A DNA stretch of 64,000 nucleotides, taken from contig NZ_CP133020.1 of assembly GCF_030866825.1 (NCBI RefSeq), positions 4,216,001 through 4,280,000 on the forward strand, written 5' to 3'. Under the pieces are notes generated by a model. The model ran no database searches. It saw nothing but the letters and a program-made list of their open reading frames with translations, and was not told where the DNA came from. The position numbers were made by a program, and so were the translations under genes. This document shows, one piece after another, positions 60,159 to 64,000 of this stretch. Within the stretch, counting starts at the first letter, position 1. Each line of letters begins with the position of its first letter. The stretch comes from Rathayibacter sp. SW19 (GTDB taxonomy: Bacteria > Actinomycetota > Actinomycetes > Actinomycetales > Microbacteriaceae).

Positions 60159-61775
60159 ATGATGAGCACCTCTTCGCACTCCATCATCCCCGGCACTGAC
60201 GCCGCTAACCGCGGCGGCATTGGCGGGGATACCGTCCCGGTCGGCACCGGGCCCGTTTCGTTCGACGATGTCGTCGCCGTTGCCCGGCACGGAGCGCGCA
60301 TCGAATTGCTTGCTGAGGCGCTCGACGGCGTCGGCGCCTCGCGCGCACGGATCGAAGCGCTCGCGAACGACGTGCGCCCGCACTACGGCATCTCGACCGG
60401 TTTCGGCGCCCTGGCGTCGACGTTCATCACCGCTGACCGGCGAGCGCAGCTGCAGACAAGCTTGATCCGCTCGCACGCCGCCGGTTCCGGCCCCGAGGTC
60501 GAGCGCGAAGTCGTGCGCGCCCTCATGCTGTTGCGGCTATCCACGCTCATGACCGGTCGCACCGGCGTTCGCGTGCAAACGGTGCAGACATACGCCGGGA
60601 TGCTCAACGCCGGCATCACCCCTGTCGTTCGCGAGTACGGTTCGCTCGGCTGCTCCGGCGACCTGGCGCCGCTCGCGCACTGCGCGCTGGCGTTGACAGG
60701 AGAGGGCGAGGTGCGGGTCGTGAACGAGTTCGGCGAATCCGAGCTGACGGACGCAGCATCCGCTCTCGCCGCCGCCGGCATCGAGCCGATCCAGCTGGCC
60801 GAGAAGGAGGGCCTCGCCCTGATCAACGGCACGGACGGCATGCTCGGCATGCTTGTTCTCGCGCTGCACGACCTGCGCCGTCTGCTGAGAACCGCCGATA
60901 TCGCCGCTGCGATGAGTGTTGAGGGCTTGCTCGGCACCGACGCCGTTTTTGCCGCCGATCTGCAGGCGCTGCGGCCGCAGCTCGGCCAGGCCGAATCGGC
61001 GACGAATCTGCGGCGGCTGCTCGCGGGCTCGCCGATCGTGGCCAGTCATGCCGGCCCCGAAGACCCAACCGTTCAGGACGCCTACTCCATGCGTTGCGCG
61101 CCGCAAGTGCACGGTGCCGCGCGCGACACCGCAGACCACGCCGCCCGGGTCGCTGAGCGCGAACTGGCCAGCGCCATCGACAACCCGGTGGTCACGCTCG
61201 ACGGACGCGTACAGTCGAACGGCAACTTCCACGGCGCACCGATCGGGTACGTGCTCGACTTCCTCGCTATCGCGGCAGCGGATGTCGCCAGCATGTCGGA
61301 GCGCCGCATCGACCGGTTCCTCGACGTCTCCCGCAACAAAGGGCTGCCGCCGTTCCTCGCGCACGAGGTCGGTGTCGACTCCGGGCTCATGATCGCCCAG
61401 TACACGGCCGCGGGGATCGTCAGCGAGCTGAAGCGGCTGGCTGCGCCGGCATCCGTTGATTCGATCCCGTCCTCCGCCATGCAGGAAGATCACGTTTCGA
61501 TGGGCTGGGCTGCTGCCCGCAAGCTGCGTCGTTCGATCGATGGCCTCGGCCGGGTGCTGGCCATCGAGATCATGACAGCGGCGCGAGCGCTCGACCTTCG
61601 TGCTCCGCTCACGCCGGGCGCGGCAACCGGTGCGGTGCACGACCTCGTACGCACCGAGGTGCAAGGGCCGGGCCACGACCGCTTCCTCTCGCCCGAGATC
61701 GAAGCGGTTGCCGCGATGGTGGCGAGCGGGCGAGTGGTCGACGCGGCGGCATCCGTGATCGGGGACCTGGGGTGA
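60159..61775 (+). CDS. hutH: Histidine ammonia-lyase
   Basis: A 538-residue MIO-dependent lyase that deaminates histidine to urocanate. The active-site tripeptide is Cys165-Ser166-Gly167 in GSLGCSGDLAPLAH, the form known in Streptomyces rather than the enteric Ala-Ser-Gly. Other motifs: RPHYGISTGFGAL, RADVLLNG-like core GLALINGTDGMLGML, and the QEDHVSMG loop near 445. The N-terminal 20 residues are longer than usual; an ATG at 60162 or a later start is possible, and no strong ribosome site is present. It begins the hut operon, divergent from IclR. Confidence 0.92.
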   Translation: MMSTSSHSIIPGTDAANRGGIGGDTVPVGTGPVSFDDVVAVARHGARIELLAEALDGVGASRARIEALANDVRPHYGISTGFGALASTFITADRRAQLQTSLIRSHAAGSGPEVEREVVRALMLLRLSTLMTGRTGVRVQTVQTYAGMLNAGITPVVREYGSLGCSGDLAPLAHCALALTGEGEVRVVNEFGESELTDAASALAAAGIEPIQLAEKEGLALINGTDGMLGMLVLALHDLRRLLRTADIAAAMSVEGLLGTDAVFAADLQALRPQLGQAESATNLRRLLAGSPIVASHAGPEDPTVQDAYSMRCAPQVHGAARDTADHAARVAERELASAIDNPVVTLDGRVQSNGNFHGAPIGYVLDFLAIAAADVASMSERRIDRFLDVSRNKGLPPFLAHEVGVDSGLMIAQYTAAGIVSELKRLAAPASVDSIPSSAMQEDHVSMGWAAARKLRRSIDGLGRVLAIEIMTAARALDLRAPLTPGAATGAVHDLVRTEVQGPGHDRFLSPEIEAVAAMVASGRVVDAAASVIGDLG

Positions 61776-61813
61776 TGGGTGCTGGGGTGATGTCGGGCAG
61801 GGTGTGGCTGCCG

Positions 61814-61855
61814 GTGCGCCACTTCGTGCGCCCTGCGCCAGTTGAAGTGGCGCAC
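61814..61855. terminator. Inverted repeat between hutH and the amidohydrolase
   Basis: GTGCGCCACTTC and GAAGTGGCGCAC (perfect 12-base arms) around an 18-base loop. The same core forms the hairpin at 4915. It may attenuate transcription between hutH and the downstream genes rather than end it. Confidence 0.45.
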
Positions 61856-61923
61856 GGCGCCGGAACTGGCGCAAATTCCGCCAGCCATAACAGCCCGGCC
61901 GGCCCCAGACGGCAAGGCACCCG

Positions 61924-63135
61924 ATGACGGGCACCATCGGTCTGCTCGCCGAAATCTTGGATGTCGGCCGCGACGCGCGCCGCGGCGGATACTCTCGCCA
62001 CGTCTTCGACCCGGCCGAACGCGAGCTGCGCGACTGGTTCGTCGAACGGGCGACTTCGCTAGGGCTTGCGATTGAGACCGACCGCAACGGCAACATCTGG
62101 GCCTGGTGGGGGCAGCCCGGCGCGAACGCGGTCGTCACCGGCAGCCACCTCGACTCCGTGCCGGGCGGAGGCGCGTTCGACGGGCCACTCGGGGTCGCCA
62201 GCGCCCTCGACGCTGTCGCGCAACTGCAGCTCGAGGGCTTCACGCCCACCAGACCGTTCGCCGTCATGGTCTTCGCCGAAGAAGAAGGCTCCCGCTTCGG
62301 TGTCGCCTGCCTGGGCTCGAGACTGCTGACCGGCGCGATCGATCCGACCCGCGCGGGCGCGCTGACGGATGCCTCCGACACAACCTTCGCGGATGCCGCA
62401 CGCGACTTCGGTCTCGCCCCCGAACACTTCGGCGTCGACCGGGAAGCACTGAGTCGTATCGGTGTCTTCGTCGAACTCCATGTCGAGCAAGGCCGCGGCC
62501 TAATCGAGCTGGACCGACCCGTCGGAGTCGCGTCGAGCATTCTGGCGCATGGTCGTTGGATGCTGCGCTTCGCCGGCCAGGGCAATCATGCGGGCACAAC
62601 TGCGATGAGCGACAGGCACGATCCGATGCTTGCTGCCGCAGGAGCGGTGATCGCGGCCCGCGCGATCGCGACGGCGCACGCCGGGTCGCGTGCGACCGTG
62701 GGACGCCTTGAACCGTTGCCAGGCGGCACGAATGTGATCGCCTCGCAGGTCGGCGTCTGGCTCGACGTGCGCGCGGATCGGGATGCCGACGCCCGCGCCG
62801 TGGTTGGGGAGATCGCTGCCGCCGCTGCGGACGCGGCTGACGCGGAAGGCTGCGCCGTCGAGGTTGCGGAGGAGTCCTACAGCTCGGAGGTGCACTTCGA
62901 CCAACAGTTGCGCGACCGGATCGCGCACGTGCTCGGGGACGCACGCGGCGACGCTCCGCTGCTGCCGACCGGTGCTGGGCACGATGCAGGCGTGCTTGCG
63001 GCACACGTGCCGACCGCGATGCTGTTCGTGCGCAATCCGAGCGGCATCTCGCATGCGCCGCAGGAGTTCGCTCGCGACGAGGACGCAGTCGCGGGCGCCG
63101 ACGCGCTGGTCACGGTCTTGAAAGAGTTGCTGTGA
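61924..63135 (+). CDS. M20-family hydantoinase/carbamoylase-type amidohydrolase of the hut operon
   Basis: A 403-residue metal-dependent amidohydrolase of the allantoate amidohydrolase / N-carbamoyl-L-amino acid hydrolase group. Metal and catalytic motifs: GSHLDSVPGGGAFDG, FAEEEGSRFGVACLGS, ELHVEQGRGLIE, the dimer-interface GNHAGTTAM and C-terminal TGAGHDAGVLA. It lies 148 bases after hutH and overlaps hutF (GTGA). No hutG gene is seen, so this enzyme may hydrolyse N-formyl-L-glutamate, the product of HutF, in place of HutG. That role is inference from context. Confidence 0.85.
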   Translation: MTGTIGLLAEILDVGRDARRGGYSRHVFDPAERELRDWFVERATSLGLAIETDRNGNIWAWWGQPGANAVVTGSHLDSVPGGGAFDGPLGVASALDAVAQLQLEGFTPTRPFAVMVFAEEEGSRFGVACLGSRLLTGAIDPTRAGALTDASDTTFADAARDFGLAPEHFGVDREALSRIGVFVELHVEQGRGLIELDRPVGVASSILAHGRWMLRFAGQGNHAGTTAMSDRHDPMLAAAGAVIAARAIATAHAGSRATVGRLEPLPGGTNVIASQVGVWLDVRADRDADARAVVGEIAAAAADAADAEGCAVEVAEESYSSEVHFDQQLRDRIAHVLGDARGDAPLLPTGAGHDAGVLAAHVPTAMLFVRNPSGISHAPQEFARDEDAVAGADALVTVLKELL

Positions 63136-64000
63136 TCATCCGAGCTGCGCAAGCGTGGCTGGGGGATCACTTCGTCAACGATGTACTCATTGAGACGGAT
63201 GCCTCCGGCCGCATCAGCCGGATCGATACAGGTCTTGATACGGCCGCGGACGGCCTACTCGACCAACAAAGTTCGGACGGAATCGCCGGTCGAGTAGCGA
63301 GCGCCAGCGAGCGTATCGAGACCACTGGCGAAGCCTCTACCGTGACCCGCAACGAGAACTCGCGCCTGAAGGCCGAGCTCGGCCTTTCCCTCGGCCTCGT
63401 CGTGCCCGGATTCGGCAACGCGCACTCGCACGCCTTCCATCGTGTGTTGCGGGGCCGCACACACGACAACGGCGGTGACTTCTGGCAGTGGCGCACGTCG
63501 ATGTATGCCGCTGCCGACATGTTGAACCCCGACAGCTATCGCGACCTCGCCACCAGGGTTTTCTCCGAAATGGTCGCCTGCGGCTACACGGCGGTCGGCG
63601 AGTTCCACTATGTGCATCATCAACCGGACGGCACGCCCTATCCCCCGGCGCACGGTATGGAGTTGGCGTTGGCTGATGCGGCCGAGGCGGCGGGCATCCG
63701 TTTGGTGCTGCTCGACACCTGCTATCTGACGGGCGGAATCGGCAAACCGCCGGAGCCGAGCCAGCGGCGCTTTTCGGATGGGTCGGCATCCGCTTGGCTG
63801 GACCGCTGGGCGCGCCTGCGCGACGCGCTCGAGGGCCGCCCGTTAGTCACGCTGGGCGCCGCGATTCACTCGGTTCGGGCGGTGCCGCGCGAGGCGATGG
63901 CCGAGATTGCACGCGAGCTGCCCGCTGACGTGCCGCTGCACATCCATCTGTCGGAGCAACCGCAAGAGAACGCGGACTCCTTGGCCGCCTATGGACGCAC
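63132..64000 (+). CDS. hutF: Formimidoylglutamate deiminase HutF (3' end beyond window)
   Basis: At least 289 residues of an amidohydrolase-superfamily deiminase converting N-formimidoyl-L-glutamate to N-formyl-L-glutamate and ammonia. The metal HxH is His98/His100 in VVPGFGNAHSHAFHRVLRGR, followed by GYTAVGEFHYVHH, APHS-like GAAIHSVRAVPREAM and LHIHLSEQPQEN. The rest lies past 64000. The N-terminal beta-sandwich region (residues about 32-70) holds a repeat-encoded insertion (DTAADGLLDQQ, GRVASASER). The GTG overlaps the previous stop. Presence of HutF defines the four-step hut pathway. Confidence 0.9.
   Translation, partial: MIIRAAQAWLGDHFVNDVLIETDASGRISRIDTGLDTAADGLLDQQSSDGIAGRVASASERIETTGEASTVTRNENSRLKAELGLSLGLVVPGFGNAHSHAFHRVLRGRTHDNGGDFWQWRTSMYAAADMLNPDSYRDLATRVFSEMVACGYTAVGEFHYVHHQPDGTPYPPAHGMELALADAAEAAGIRLVLLDTCYLTGGIGKPPEPSQRRFSDGSASAWLDRWARLRDALEGRPLVTLGAAIHSVRAVPREAMAEIARELPADVPLHIHLSEQPQENADSLAAYGR
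63225..63323 (+). repeat. Coding palindromic repeat in hutF
   Basis: A 99-base in-frame element: its first 44 bases match E2 at 53477-53520 in 40 positions, and its end (GGTCGAGTAGCGAGCGCCAG to GTATCGAG, 63288-63323) matches E2 at 51597. Head CTACTCGACC and tail GGTCGAGTAG are exact complements, so the transcript can form a hairpin while being translated. Confidence 0.9.

Noticed and set aside
60537..62585. A 682-codon open frame on the minus strand
   Set aside because: Antisense to hutH and the amidohydrolase, both of which have complete catalytic motifs; composition is Arg/Ser-rich with no recognisable domain.
1..64000. tRNA or rRNA genes
   Set aside because: No cloverleaf-like segments with conserved T-arm sequence or rRNA signatures were noticed on reading; a dedicated search could still find one.

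Overview
The window is high-GC DNA with tightly packed operons, frequent GTG starts and many 4-base ATGA/GTGA stop-start overlaps. With the gene content (SARP-type regulator, CsoR/CopZ/CopA, DrrAB-type ABC exporter, actinobacterial-style histidine ammonia-lyase, a PaaR-like operator) this points to an actinomycete, most likely a Microbacteriaceae-like genus; that assignment is inference, as no rRNA or tRNA gene is seen.

Layout. (1) 0.2-4.9 kb: two divergent pairs, lacI-hydantoinase (-) and asparaginase/CE4-fold hydrolase (+), which look like a cyclic ureide/imide catabolic unit. (2) 5-10.4 kb: a paaZ-paaH-enoyl-CoA hydratase-thiolase operon (-) for the lower phenylacetate pathway, with a PaaR-like operator. 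(3) 10.4-14.3 kb: a VapBC pair and a copper operon csoR-copZ-copA behind three evenly spaced CsoR-like boxes. (4) 14.4-16.7 kb: an ABC exporter. (5) 16.7-25.9 kb: a nine-gene, translationally coupled surface-glycan operon (-) with three GT2 glycosyltransferases, a flippase, a polymerase-like membrane protein, an HPr-kinase-like protein, a secreted LamG-like protein and a GH16 lipoprotein; a SARP regulator and a secreted phosphoesterase lie beside it. (6) 28.6-36.2 kb: D-Ala-D-Ala ligase, CDF-like transporter, PadR-HAAS-DrrA-DrrB operon, MOSC protein and M23-like lipoprotein.

(7) 36.3-48 kb is an accessory defence island: a UvrD helicase-nuclease, a RHH/GNAT toxin-antitoxin pair and a three-gene operon with a type III-like restriction subunit, a methyltransferase and an unrecognised 620-residue coiled-coil protein. 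Both flanks carry degraded copies of the 3' end of the nearby MOSC gene, an apparent insertion scar. (8) 48.3-54.4 kb: an Lrp regulator and a branched-chain 2-oxoacid dehydrogenase operon whose E2 gene is split by an IS1182-type element. Removing the element plus one CTAG target copy restores one open frame. (9) 54.7-58.2 kb: a NarL-type two-component system with a membrane protein; 58.3-64 kb: a CitE-like lyase, an IclR regulator and a hut operon (hutH, M20 amidohydrolase, hutF, cut by the window end).

The most unusual feature is a family of short GC-rich palindromic repeats. They occupy intergenic gaps and also lie in frame inside coding sequences (paaZ, the methyltransferase, E2, hutF), where they encode recurring peptides such as TAAxGLLDQQ and GRVASASER. 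This resembles protein-coding palindromic elements known in Rickettsia.
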